A DNA stretch of 35,070 nucleotides. Origin: an uncultured Bacteroides sp. (GTDB lineage: Bacteria; Bacteroidota; Bacteroidia; Bacteroidales; Bacteroidaceae). Below the pieces are notes generated by a model, which saw only the letters and a program-made list of their open reading frames with translations, did not search any database and had not been told where the DNA came from. Position numbers and translations under genes: made by a program. Positions within the stretch are counted from its first letter, which is position 1. Each line of letters starts with the position of its first letter. Below are positions 1 to 7,904 of this stretch, piece after piece. Location of the stretch: positions 1 through 35,070 of the forward strand of contig CAMAFR010000027.1 in assembly GCA_945833835.1 (NCBI GenBank). The letters are read 5' to 3'.

Positions 1-75
1 AAAGGAAACCTCCGCCTGTGATGGCTGCTGTATATGGACTTTGTATTCTCTTCATAAGATATGTGCTTTGCAAAT

Positions 76-1119
76 TTAAGATACGTGGGTGCAGTCTATC
101 TGCATTGAATCATAGTTTTGTAGATTTCTACGTAGGTTGGCGATTATTTCCTGCTGGTAGGAGGCCGGTGCGAGTACGGTCACATCTGCGCCGAAGGAAA
201 GTATCAGTTGGGTGAACTCGTAGGTCGGGCGGACTTCGACGGCTATGATGCGGTTCTCGTCATCCATAATCTCCTGAGAGTGATGCAAAGGTTTCGACAC
301 GATATAGGGATACTGTTTTGGGGAGAATTGAAGTTCCACTCTGATTTTTTCCACATCTGCCGGTGGGATGGTGACACCAAAGACATCATCGAAGTAATGT
401 TCAAAATCCACCTCGTCGTTGGGGATGAATGTCACTCCCTCTTCAACTTGGAACCCTTGTATGCGGTCAAGGGCAAAGTTGGTGATGCGGTCTGCCTCGG
501 CATCGTATGCCATCAGGAACCAACGGTTGTTGTACTGCTTGACATACCAGGGGTGTACCACCACTGTATGTTCTTCTTCGCTGCTTTTGTAAGTGCGATA
601 AGTGATGCTGACGGCCTGGCCGTTCACCGCCGCATGGATGATGTCCGGCAGAAGGTCCAATCCCTTCAAGAATGGGTTCTGCTCGAAACCGATGATGTTT
701 TTTTCATTCTTTCCCCGTAGCCCAAATCGCCATTCGAGATTGGAGATTACCTCGTCAATCCAGGCATTGCAGGGCAAACCTCTGAAACGGCTGAGCGTAA
801 TGATGACCGCACGGAGCTGGTTGGCCTCTTCTTCCGTCAGAGGCTGGGCATTGATGGTGAAGTCGGGGTCACTGTATCGGTAATAAACCCTTCTGCCGTC
901 CTGGTGTCTGTCAAGGGGGATGCTCCATCCTGTCTCGCTCTCCATGAACCTGATGTCTTCGAATATCTGGCGACGGCTGACCTCTCCAACTCCATTGTAA
1001 TAGTAGAGGGCTTCTTCGCACTTGTCGATGAGGTCTTCCAGATAGTATCTGTGCCGACGGTCTCGGAAACACTTGTCGAGTGTCTGGTAACGGATGGCTG
1101 CATTCTTATTAGTTGGCAT
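76..1119 (-). CDS. WYL-domain transcriptional regulator
   Basis: Predicted DNA-binding regulator of about 347 residues. The N-terminal half (about residues 1-110) is helical and reads like a helix-turn-helix region (segment VSRRQIFEDIRFMES). The C-terminal half is a WYL domain: a strand with ITYR, then VHPWYVKQYNNRWFLMAYD, then NFALDRI, and a WCX-like end. WYL domains bind ligands or nucleic acid and often control defence genes; the target here is unknown. I chose the ATG at 1117-1119 rather than an upstream one because a TAnnTTTG element at 1153-1160 leaves room for a short leader there, whereas the upstream ATG overlaps that element. The second WYL protein in the window (4200-4874) is similar to its C-terminal half. 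The family call is firm; the regulated genes are inference. Confidence 0.85.
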   Translation of the reverse strand: MPTNKNAAIRYQTLDKCFRDRRHRYYLEDLIDKCEEALYYYNGVGEVSRRQIFEDIRFMESETGWSIPLDRHQDGRRVYYRYSDPDFTINAQPLTEEEANQLRAVIITLSRFRGLPCNAWIDEVISNLEWRFGLRGKNEKNIIGFEQNPFLKGLDLLPDIIHAAVNGQAVSITYRTYKSSEEEHTVVVHPWYVKQYNNRWFLMAYDAEADRITNFALDRIQGFQVEEGVTFIPNDEVDFEHYFDDVFGVTIPPADVEKIRVELQFSPKQYPYIVSKPLHHSQEIMDDENRIIAVEVRPTYEFTQLILSFGADVTVLAPASYQQEIIANLRRNLQNYDSMQIDCTHVS

Positions 1120-1152
1120 AATGGGGTTTTCTTTATCGTTAACGGATTTATG

Positions 1153-1160
1153 CAAAAATA
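1153..1160 (-). promoter_or_regulatory. Bacteroidota-type -7 element for the WYL gene
   Basis: On the minus strand the bases read TATTTTTG, matching TAnnTTTG, about 34 bases before the chosen ATG. No clear TTTG -33 box is visible at the usual spacing, so this is motif-based only. Confidence 0.4.
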
Positions 1161-1212
1161 ATGTTTTGTCTGCTATATCCTTCTAAAATGAGGGAAAAAG
1201 AGACCGCAGGCT

Positions 1213-1232
1213 TCTAAAAATGATTTTTTAGA
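1213..1232. other. AT-rich 8-bp hairpin
   Basis: TCTAAAAA and TTTTTAGA are perfect arms around a 4-base loop. The hairpin lies between the end of the truncated epimerase gene and the WYL promoter. It has no GC stem, so at best it is a weak terminator for minus-strand transcription. Confidence 0.3.
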
Positions 1233-1262
1233 CCAATCCGACACGTCAAAGCTACGCTTGGG

Positions 1263-1360
1263 CTTTATCGTTCAGCCTGGGCTGAACGGTCATAGAAGTA
1301 GTAATGATACGCACAGTAAGTTGACTTCTCAGACCGTTCAGCCCAGGCTGAACGATAAAG
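1263..1360. repeat. 98-bp element with perfect 29-bp inverted repeats
   Basis: Arms at 1263-1291 and 1332-1360 are perfect reverse complements. After two mismatches the pairing resumes for six bases (AGAAGT/ACTTCT), leaving a loop of roughly 22 bases. Each arm holds its own palindrome (GTTCAGCC-2-GGCTGAAC), so the element could fold as one long hairpin or as two small ones. It begins where similarity of the epimerase gene to its family stops. There is no transposase, so it may be a non-autonomous element, a recombination scar or a protein-binding site. The repeat is seen directly; its role is unknown. Confidence 0.85.
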
Positions 1361-1699
1361 ACGGATGCGGTGTGTTCCGTTATACACCTGGTCGCTGGAC
1401 AGGAAAATGAGTTTTGCACCAACCAGCTTGCATGCTTTGGCTATTCTGACCGTACCCTGCACATTCACTCTGTGCGACTCCTCGGGGTGCTGTTCGCAGT
1501 ACCATGTATTGCTCAATGCCGCACTATGGATGACCACCTCCGGACGATGCTCTTCCATATATGCCTTGACTGCCTCCTCACGACTGACATTCAGTTCGGC
1601 GTGTGATGGCAATAGCAAGTCGTATCTGTCCTTCAAGTGGTGAGCCAGACGACTCCCGAGGAATCCGCTGCTGCCGGTTATCAGTATCTTTCTTTTCAT
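1265..1699 (-). pseudogene. Truncated RmlD-like NAD-dependent sugar epimerase/reductase
   Basis: The start at 1699 (MKRKILITGSSGFLGSRLA) is a classic Rossmann NAD-binding motif of extended short-chain dehydrogenases such as dTDP-4-dehydrorhamnose reductase. The next conserved parts are present (VVIHSAA, NVQGT, LIFLSSDQVYNGT). Family members run to about 280-300 residues with a YxxxK catalytic motif after the SSDQVYNG strand. Here the homologous part ends after about 110 residues and about 30 residues encoded by the inverted-repeat element follow before the stop. Without the catalytic Tyr/Lys and substrate domain it should not be an active enzyme. It begins about 38 bases after the RING-family gene and probably shares its transcript. 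Confidence 0.7.
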
Positions 1700-1737
1700 G
1701 TCTTCTATTTCTGAGTATATGCGTTCTCCGTTTATGG

Positions 1738-4008
1738 TTACATGTATATAAGTTTTGTCACTTCTGCAGGATTTAGAGCCCACTCGTAGGTATAAGCCTC
1801 GTCCGCATCCTCGACATTCTCTATAGAAGTAAGCCTCTGAGCCTTTGCCTTCATGTCAAGGAGCTCGCCAATAGACAGTTTCTCTTCAAGACGACGAAGG
1901 ATTGCTTCAATAGATTTACTGTCAGCATTATGGATCAATTGCGACGTGAATGACATTTCAAGCCAAACAATTTCTCTCTTGGCGACATCGAGCACACCGA
2001 ATACCAATCCCTTGGAAAGATTGCCTTCACTGATACGAACCATGTGCTGAACACAAGAAGGATCATACGCAACACCGGTAAATTCAGAAATCTTCATTGG
2101 ATGAGCAGCATCCATCCAGCCAACGACAAGGTTAGGGGAGAGTGAACCACATGAGTAGGCGTTGCAAGTGAATGTGACATATTCAGCTCCTTCTGCTTCA
2201 AGTTCCGGAAGGGATAGTTCTATATACTCTGCAGTACCCGCCATTTCTGGGATGGAACGGATGTCACCAGAGTGTTTGGCTCCAGGACAGACCAGATTGC
2301 CGAAGTAGCAGTAATGTGTCTTACCATCCGGCAAGGCAATGCGGCAGCTCAAGTCCATGTCGAGGTGTTGTGCATGAAGTCCCTTGCCCCACTGGAGGAA
2401 TAGGCGTACCGCATCTCCCTCTATGGGGAAACGTGTTCCCATCAGAGCACAAGAAGCATCCTGGATAGTGGCAGAACGGTCTCCGACACTGATGGGAATG
2501 TGATAGAGTAAAGGATCAATATATATGGTCTTTGCCTCTGTCTTCACAGCAGCAAAACGACGTTTCATGGATGCCAGGTACGGTTTCGTCACCTCTTTCG
2601 CCATTTTTTTGCGCTCATTATCATTGTAAAGGGCAAGCAGTTTGTTAGGCTCAATACGATGGGTAACACCTGTTATCGGACGAACAACACGGGTCTCTGT
2701 GGGGTCAAAGTAGGTCTCGGCGGCATTTCCCAATGATATAAGCAGACGTGCTGGAAGTCTGTCTGCAATTTCATCGAAGGCACCTATCACCTTGTCGCTG
2801 CCAAATCGAAGCATGGACGCAAACAGGCAACGTGAGAATAGCCCAGGACGCTGTTTGAGCAGCGACAGGGTTTTGTCGGCATCATTCTCAGAACGGGCCT
2901 TGTCTACACACCCCTGCCAGGTTGTATAATCCTGCTTGTAGAATACATCGAGCATCTCTGCGAGATGTTCCATCCCTCTCTTGCGAGAGTATTCGCCAAG
3001 ACGCAATGCCCGAATCATACGAACCCACATGCCGCGCTTGGGGTTCATATTCTCAGCAGCCTGCTTTGCTGACATCGGTACCGCATTCAACCATTTAGCC
3101 ACACGAAGACAGACTTTTCTGTCATATTTAAGCATCAGCTTCTTCTTCATGTACTTTGCAGCATCAGCTCCTTGATTCAACGGCCCCCATATATGATAAT
3201 ACATCTTTCGAGCATGGGCAACGAGTGTCTTCGGCTCAATAATCTGAACGTGACCAGTCTTTTCGAACCAGAGATATCGCAACACATCGGTAGGAGTCTT
3301 CATCAACTTGGATGCTTCTTCTGCTTTTCCCTGTTCAACGAGCAGTTGGATGACAAGCATGGCTGTCTCCTTCATGGTTATGTTGGCGTTTTCAGGAAGT
3401 GGATATTCATCCAGCAACAGATTCAGAGAGTCCTTTTGTGTTGCATCAAGAGGAGTCACTGACGCCAGAAGCGAAGAGTAAACGTTCTGCATATCCTTCG
3501 CTGTGAACAGTCTCAGTTCCTTGAGTTTGCTTCCCTGTCCTTTATAGACAAAGTCTGCCGTGTCAAACTGAGTACCACAGAAAGGGCAACCGTTGTAGCG
3601 CTCAATAGGGAATGTCCCATGAGGGATAAAGTGCCCGCAGGGCAGGGTTGTGCCCTTTATGTCCGCTTCTTTACCGCCTAATACATTAGCTATCCATGTT
3701 ACCAGATGGTCGAAGTATGATTCGCCAGTAGGAACATCCCAACCCTTTACGAGTGGTGCCCAGTTGAGGTTAATACCCATAACATCATTTATACACTCTG
3801 TGATCTCGGCAAGCGTATCAGCAGATGTCGCATGAAGAGCATGGAGCAGTTCCTCGCTTACGCAGAAACCGTTCTCTTTCAGACGTGCCACCAATGCCAT
3901 CACGGGTGCAGTAGTCTCTGAATTCATGTTGATGTCCTCTCTGTTGATGTCGAGGAACACAGCGCGATAGCGCAAAGCAACTTTTGTCAATGTCTTGTTC
4001 ATAATCAT
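1738..4008 (-). CDS. MXAN_6230/SCO0854-like RING protein with TerD-like C-terminal region
   Basis: Large cytoplasmic protein of 756 residues with no signal peptide or membrane segment. Residues 10-110 contain a short strand region (ALRYRAVFLDI) and a helical segment. Residues 124-144 contain a compact zinc site (C124-G-H126, H130, C141-P-F-C144) like a reduced bacterial RING finger. Residues 200-440 are helical with PTDVLRYLW, RGMWVRMIRALRLGEY and QRPGLFSR, which I recognise from the MXAN_6230/SCO0854 RING family. Residues 535-690 resemble TerD (HLDMDLSC, AKHSGDIRS, EYIELSLPEL). TerD-type domains bind calcium and occur in stress and phage-conflict gene sets; biochemical function here is unknown. 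I kept the upstream start because the N-terminal strand matches the family. The gene is divergent from a truncated WYL gene and followed by a broken epimerase. Family call good, role inferred. Confidence 0.72.
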   Translation of the reverse strand: MIMNKTLTKVALRYRAVFLDINREDINMNSETTAPVMALVARLKENGFCVSEELLHALHATSADTLAEITECINDVMGINLNWAPLVKGWDVPTGESYFDHLVTWIANVLGGKEADIKGTTLPCGHFIPHGTFPIERYNGCPFCGTQFDTADFVYKGQGSKLKELRLFTAKDMQNVYSSLLASVTPLDATQKDSLNLLLDEYPLPENANITMKETAMLVIQLLVEQGKAEEASKLMKTPTDVLRYLWFEKTGHVQIIEPKTLVAHARKMYYHIWGPLNQGADAAKYMKKKLMLKYDRKVCLRVAKWLNAVPMSAKQAAENMNPKRGMWVRMIRALRLGEYSRKRGMEHLAEMLDVFYKQDYTTWQGCVDKARSENDADKTLSLLKQRPGLFSRCLFASMLRFGSDKVIGAFDEIADRLPARLLISLGNAAETYFDPTETRVVRPITGVTHRIEPNKLLALYNDNERKKMAKEVTKPYLASMKRRFAAVKTEAKTIYIDPLLYHIPISVGDRSATIQDASCALMGTRFPIEGDAVRLFLQWGKGLHAQHLDMDLSCRIALPDGKTHYCYFGNLVCPGAKHSGDIRSIPEMAGTAEYIELSLPELEAEGAEYVTFTCNAYSCGSLSPNLVVGWMDAAHPMKISEFTGVAYDPSCVQHMVRISEGNLSKGLVFGVLDVAKREIVWLEMSFTSQLIHNADSKSIEAILRRLEEKLSIGELLDMKAKAQRLTSIENVEDADEAYTYEWALNPAEVTKLIYM

Positions 4009-4020
4009 AATAGTTTAAAA

Positions 4021-4208
4021 GGTAATTGAGTAACAGCGGCAGGGTTGCAAGTCTGCCTTATAAGTGGAGCAGGGGAGTATGTTACTCTTTGACCTTGTTG
4101 CTATTTAAGAGGTAATTGACAGGCATGGACAATAATACAGATTGTTGCTCGAAAGCTCGAAGTATGCCTGTCTTGACCTCGTTATCTCAAGAGAGGTAAT
4201 TGAAACAG
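4021..4208 (+). repeat. Three degenerate repeats ending in GGTAATTGA, CRISPR-like
   Basis: GGTAATTGA occurs at 4021-4029, 4111-4119 and 4195-4203, 90 and 84 bases apart. The second and third copies also share TTGACCT and GTT upstream, matching at 22 of 31 positions, with a small stem (ACCTY pairing with GAGGT) kept by a G-T wobble. The third ends in ATTGAAAC, an ending common among CRISPR repeats. Intervals of about 50 bases would be the spacers. The copies are too divergent and too few for a live array and no cas gene is in the window, so a remnant array or duplicated regulatory sites are both possible. The repeats fill the intergenic space between the divergent RING and WYL genes. Confidence 0.4.
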
Positions 4209-4874
4209 CTTTCATGGAACCTCTTTAGCATAGATGTTTTACACTTTGATAGTGTCCCTAATCTTAAAGGACTAAGGCTACTGAATCCTCTGTATAATTA
4301 CATTGCACATAAGCAGACATTACGCATCATGTATCAATCATTTTCTGCAGCCCAACCTACGGAGTTGATATTGTTTCCATATCTTCTGAAGGAATTTCGC
4401 AACAGGTGGTTTCTGTTTGGTTCCAGATCAAAAGACATGATGTTATATAATTTAGCTTTGGACAGAATGGTAAGTGTAGAGCCAGTTGATGGTATTCCTT
4501 ATTGCGAGAATCCCGAATTTGATTCGGAACATTTCTTTGACGATGTAATAGGCGTAAGCAAGAATATCAAGCATACACCGCGTTGTATAAAGTTCTGGGC
4601 ATCAGCTGAACAGAGTAAATACATAAAAACAAAGCCGGTTCACCCATCTCAGAAGCTGATAAAAGAAAATCCTGAGGATGGCAGTTGCATCTTCAGGATT
4701 GAGGTGGTGATAAATTTCGAAATGTATTCTGTTTTCATGTCTTACGGCCCAGGAATAAAGATTATCTATCCCCGGAATGCCATGTGTTATATGCGAGACA
4801 AACTCAAAGAAGCTGCTGAGATGTATGAGAGATTTGTTGGGATTGAGGAGGATGCTTCAAAAGATGAAGGTTAA
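4200..4874 (+). pseudogene. WYL-domain protein lacking its helix-turn-helix half
   Basis: The open frame codes for the C-terminal, ligand-binding part of a WYL regulator: NPLYNYIAHKQTLRIMYQSF, then FPYLLKEFRNRWFLFG, LALDRM, and DSEHFFDDVIGV, which parallels the WYL protein at 76-1119 segment by segment. The N-terminal DNA-binding region is missing. The frame opens directly after an in-frame TAA at 4197-4199 and its first usable start is TTG at 4200, inside the third repeat copy; the next ATG lies within the WYL core. It is either a decayed gene cut by whatever left the repeats, or a stand-alone WYL sensor. It is notably AT-rich. Its 3' end overlaps the small minus-strand winged-helix ORF by four bases. 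Confidence 0.65.
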
Positions 4875-5083
4875 TGTACAATCTCCCAATATCCTCTTGT
4901 AGGAGTACTTGCCTTGCCGTCTTCTTTGAGATGCTTCATTCCGATGTCAACTGCTTTCCTTTCCATACCCAGTATCTCGGATAGAGTAGCACCTTTTACA
5001 GGTTCTGCCAGTTCCACCGTCTTCTGATAGACAATATCACTTGCCGATGCAAAAATGCTTAAATATATTACCCAGCACCTCAT
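4871..5083 (-). CDS. Small winged-helix-like protein overlapping the mnmE end
   Basis: Encodes 70 residues. From about residue 15 it reads like a small winged-helix domain found in short Bacteroidota regulators (VKGATLSEILGMERKAVDIG, then MKHLKEDGK and a final aromatic strand RGYWEI). The only in-frame ATG lies within mnmE, giving a 47-base overlap in another frame, and the first dozen residues look unlike a normal N-terminus. I infer that the fold is real but the start is either a chance extension or the result of a join at the mnmE 3' end. It may be a fragment of a longer regulator. Confidence 0.4.
   Translation of the reverse strand: MRCWVIYLSIFASASDIVYQKTVELAEPVKGATLSEILGMERKAVDIGMKHLKEDGKASTPTRGYWEIVH
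5037..5054 (-). other. mnmE 3' end, possible integration target site
   Basis: On the minus strand the last 18 bases of mnmE read TTTTGCATCGGCAAGTGA. The corresponding 18 bases at the end of trmE/mnmE in Enterobacteria form the attB site of SGI1-type islands. Here the site is also the point where base composition and gene content change from housekeeping to accessory. I see no second copy and no integrase in the window, so use as an attachment site is inference. Confidence 0.3.
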
Positions 5084-6440
5084 CTGTCGTGACTTCGCCT
5101 ACGATGTCGCTGAGGTGGAAGATACACTCGCGGAGATCTTGTGAAATCAGGTCGCCGGGAAGTTGCAGCGACAGGCCGTCCTTCACACGGCGAATGGCTT
5201 CGAGCGCACGGGTCAACGCCTCGTAATGACGGAGGTTGGTGACAATGACATCGCCTGCAGCAATGTCGGGAAGGGCGGCCAGACGCACCAGCTCTGACTG
5301 GAGTCTGTCTATGTGCAGGTGCTGGCGGGCAGACAGTGCCAAAGGATGCCATTCGCCATCGTCCGTGTCGATGAAGGAGGGGAGGGTGGCGCAAGTATCG
5401 GGGACAAGGTCGCATTTGTTCATGGCCAGAATGACCTGTTTCCCGCCCAGCCGGTGGCGGACGGCCTCATAGAAACGGCGGAAGGCCGCCCAGCCTTGGG
5501 TGAGGTCGTACATCAGGATGACAATCTGTGCCTGATCGAGGGCCTTGAAACTACGCTGGATACCCAAGGCTTCGATTTCGTCGGTCGTCTCGCGGATACC
5601 GGCAGTGTCTATGAAGCGGAAGGTGATGCCGTCTACGTTCATGGTGTCTTCAATGACATCGCGCGTGGTGCCGTGGATGTCACTCACAATGGCCTTGTCT
5701 TCCTGCAGGAGGGCATTGAGCAAGGTGGACTTTCCGGCATTTGTCGCACCGATGATGGCGACAGGGATGCCGTTCTTGAGTGCGTTGCCCACGCTGAAGG
5801 AGCCGGCCAACCCGCTGATGACCCGCTCTATCTGCCCCACGAGCTGTTGCAGTTCCGTGCGGTCGGCAAATTCCAGTTCCTCATGGTCGCTGAAGTCCAG
5901 CTCCAGCTCCATCAACGAGGTGAGGTGGAGCAGCTGGTCGCGCAGGCTGCCGAGCTGTCTGCTGAATCCGCCGCGCATCTGGTTCATAGCCAGCCGGTGG
6001 GTAGCGGCCGATGAGGAGGCGATGAGGTCGGCTACGGCCTCGGCTTGGCTCAGGTCCATTTTGCCGTTGAGGAAGGCCCGCTGTGTGAACTCGCCGGGAG
6101 CCGCCGAACGGCATCCGTTGTGGAGAAGGAGCTGTATGACCTGTTGCAGGATGTAGGATGAACCATGACAGGAAATCTCGACCGAATCTTCGCCGGTGTA
6201 GGAATGGGGGGCCCGGAACAGGCCGGCCAGCACTTCGTCTACCACTTCTCCCGTTTCCCGGCAGATTTTCCCGAAGGTGAGGGTGTAGGGAGATCGTTGG
6301 GCAAGGGGAGTCTTGTCTGGTCCATACGGAATGAAAATGCGGTCTGTCAGAGCGATGGCTTCGGGTCCGGAGATACGGATGATGCCGATGGCGCCTCCTT
6401 GGGCGGTGGCGATGGCGCAAATAGTGTCTTGTAGGTTCAT
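5037..6440 (-). CDS. mnmE: tRNA modification GTPase MnmE
   Basis: MnmE, with MnmG, installs the carboxymethylaminomethyl group at the wobble uridine (U34) of several tRNAs; it is a cytoplasmic dimeric GTPase. The 467 residues fit the family. The N-terminal tetrahydrofolate-binding domain (residues 1-120) includes TICAIATAQGGAIGIIRISG. The helical domain holds an inserted Ras-like G domain with P-loop GATNAGKST (231-239), DTAGIRE and NKCD. The protein ends in CIGK, whose cysteine is required in the family. It is the first gene of a minus-strand housekeeping run; a small accessory ORF begins inside its 3' end. Confidence 0.97.
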   Translation of the reverse strand: MNLQDTICAIATAQGGAIGIIRISGPEAIALTDRIFIPYGPDKTPLAQRSPYTLTFGKICRETGEVVDEVLAGLFRAPHSYTGEDSVEISCHGSSYILQQVIQLLLHNGCRSAAPGEFTQRAFLNGKMDLSQAEAVADLIASSSAATHRLAMNQMRGGFSRQLGSLRDQLLHLTSLMELELDFSDHEELEFADRTELQQLVGQIERVISGLAGSFSVGNALKNGIPVAIIGATNAGKSTLLNALLQEDKAIVSDIHGTTRDVIEDTMNVDGITFRFIDTAGIRETTDEIEALGIQRSFKALDQAQIVILMYDLTQGWAAFRRFYEAVRHRLGGKQVILAMNKCDLVPDTCATLPSFIDTDDGEWHPLALSARQHLHIDRLQSELVRLAALPDIAAGDVIVTNLRHYEALTRALEAIRRVKDGLSLQLPGDLISQDLRECIFHLSDIVGEVTTDEVLGNIFKHFCIGK

Positions 6441-6471
6441 CTTTGTTCTTGGGGATTAACGGAGGAAAGGG

Positions 6472-6972
6472 TCATTCGGTAGGAAACAGTGTGTTGCCCA
6501 GTAAGGCGCATACCTGCTCCAGGTAATGGCGGTCAGTTTCGTCGAAACCGTTCAGGCAGTCGCTGTCAATATCAAGTACGCCTTTGAGGGCACCCGAAGG
6601 AGCCGCCAGGGGGACAACGATTTCCGAACGTGACAAGGAGCTGCAGGCGATGTGGCCGGGAAAGCGGTCAACGTCGGGGACGACTTGTGTCTGCCCCGTG
6701 GCCCAGGCAGTGCCGCAGACCCCTTTCCCTTTGCGGATGCGGTAGCAGGCCACGCTGCCTTGGAAGGGGCCCAGCGAAAGCCATTCAGCATCTTTCACTA
6801 AGTAGAAGCCTACCCAGAAGCAGCCGAAGGCCTCCCGCAAGGCGGCGGCTGTGTTGGCCAATACGCTGACGGTGTCGTGCTCGTCGGCTATCAAAGAGGC
6901 GAACTGTTGCAGGAAACGTTCGTAGCGTTCTGCCTTTGTCCGTGAGCCGGATAGTGTGAAACTTGTTTCCAT
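6472..6972 (-). CDS. msrC: Free methionine-(R)-sulfoxide reductase (GAF domain)
   Basis: This GAF-fold enzyme reduces free methionine-(R)-sulfoxide, a repair step after oxidative damage. The 166-residue product is a single GAF domain. The family signature is clear: LGPFQGSVACYRIRKGKG, then VCGTAWATGQTQVVPDV and FPGHIACSS, including the three conserved cysteines of the fRMsr active site. The stretch SEIVVPL and the acidic VLDIDSD complete the pocket. It ends about 31 bases before mnmE and starts 4 bases after the nucleoside phosphorylase stop, so it is probably co-transcribed. Confidence 0.92.
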   Translation of the reverse strand: METSFTLSGSRTKAERYERFLQQFASLIADEHDTVSVLANTAAALREAFGCFWVGFYLVKDAEWLSLGPFQGSVACYRIRKGKGVCGTAWATGQTQVVPDVDRFPGHIACSSLSRSEIVVPLAAPSGALKGVLDIDSDCLNGFDETDRHYLEQVCALLGNTLFPTE

Positions 6973-6976
6973 CTTG

Positions 6977-7855
6977 TCAGATTCTTTCTAGTACAGTTGT
7001 AATCAGTTGCTCGATAGAGCCTTTATAGGCGGTGTTCGCCTCGCGGGCATAACGGTTGGCGATGACCATGCACACGGTGGTGGCTTGGTGCCCCATCAGC
7101 CGGGAGAGTCCCAGGAGGGCCGAGCTTTCCATCTCATAGTTGGTCACCCGCAGGCCGCCGTATTCGAAGCGTTCTATTTTCTCGTTCTGGTGCGGGTCGG
7201 TCAGCGGAAGGCGGAGCTGCCGGCCTTGAGGGCCGAAGAAGCCGCCGCAAGCCACGGTGATGCCCTTGACCATGTCCTGTCCGGCGATGCGTTGCATCAG
7301 CTCAGGGTCGGAGTGCACCGCATAGGGTGCCGGGCAACACATATTGCCGGTCCACCCCAGATGCTGGATCAAAGCCCTTTCCAGCGGCAGGTCGCTGACG
7401 GCGTTCCTGCCCTCGTAGAAGTTCAGCAGGCCGTCGAAGCCGACAGCGATTTCCGAGCAGACAAACGTGCCGAGCGGCGTGAAGGGCTGCAAGCCCCCAC
7501 AGGTCCCGATACGGACCAGCTCCAGCCGGCGTAGTTCCGGTTTCGCTTGCCGGGTCTGGAAGTCGATGTTGGCTAAGGCGTCCAGCTCGTTCAGCACGAT
7601 GTCGATGTTGTCACAGCCGATGCCGGTAGAAAGGACGGTCAGCGGCTTTCCCCGATAGGTCCCGGTGATGGTGTGGAACTCCCGGCTGCTCACTTCGTCA
7701 CGGATGGTATCGAAGTGAGCGGCTACCAGACTCACCCGTCCCGGGTCGCCGACGAGAATGATTTTATCCGTCAGCTGTTCGGGTCGCAGGTGCAGGTGGA
7801 AGATGGAACCATCTTCGTTGATGATGAGTTCTGAAGGGGCAAAATAAGTGTTCAT
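6977..7855 (-). CDS. Nucleoside phosphorylase (uridine phosphorylase-like)
   Basis: PNP_UDP_1-family enzyme, expected to cleave a nucleoside with phosphate to a base and ribose-1-phosphate in nucleoside salvage. Visible motifs are the phosphate-binding ILVGDPGRV near the start, LSTGIGCDNIDIVLNEL, LVRIGTCGGL, and NYEMESSALLGLS near the C-terminus, which holds the ribose-binding Met-Glu pair. The start MNTYFAPSEL (7855) was chosen over an ATG 69 bases upstream that lies within the floA 3' region and adds a non-conserved tail. The product is about 292 residues. The sequence suggests the uridine phosphorylase branch, but substrate cannot be fixed by reading. Confidence 0.9.
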   Translation of the reverse strand: MNTYFAPSELIINEDGSIFHLHLRPEQLTDKIILVGDPGRVSLVAAHFDTIRDEVSSREFHTITGTYRGKPLTVLSTGIGCDNIDIVLNELDALANIDFQTRQAKPELRRLELVRIGTCGGLQPFTPLGTFVCSEIAVGFDGLLNFYEGRNAVSDLPLERALIQHLGWTGNMCCPAPYAVHSDPELMQRIAGQDMVKGITVACGGFFGPQGRQLRLPLTDPHQNEKIERFEYGGLRVTNYEMESSALLGLSRLMGHQATTVCMVIANRYAREANTAYKGSIEQLITTVLERI

Positions 7856-7904
7856 ACGCAGGTGTGTTTTTTTGTTGTCAGGTCGCGGTACTGCCATCGG
7901 CCGG

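Noticed and set aside
1..75. Possible gene at the window's left edge
   Set aside because: The short plus-strand frame overlaps the end of the WYL gene and shows no domain.
4021..4208. Functional CRISPR array
   Set aside because: Only three copies, poorly matching, with no cas genes in the window. Kept only as a degenerate repeat.
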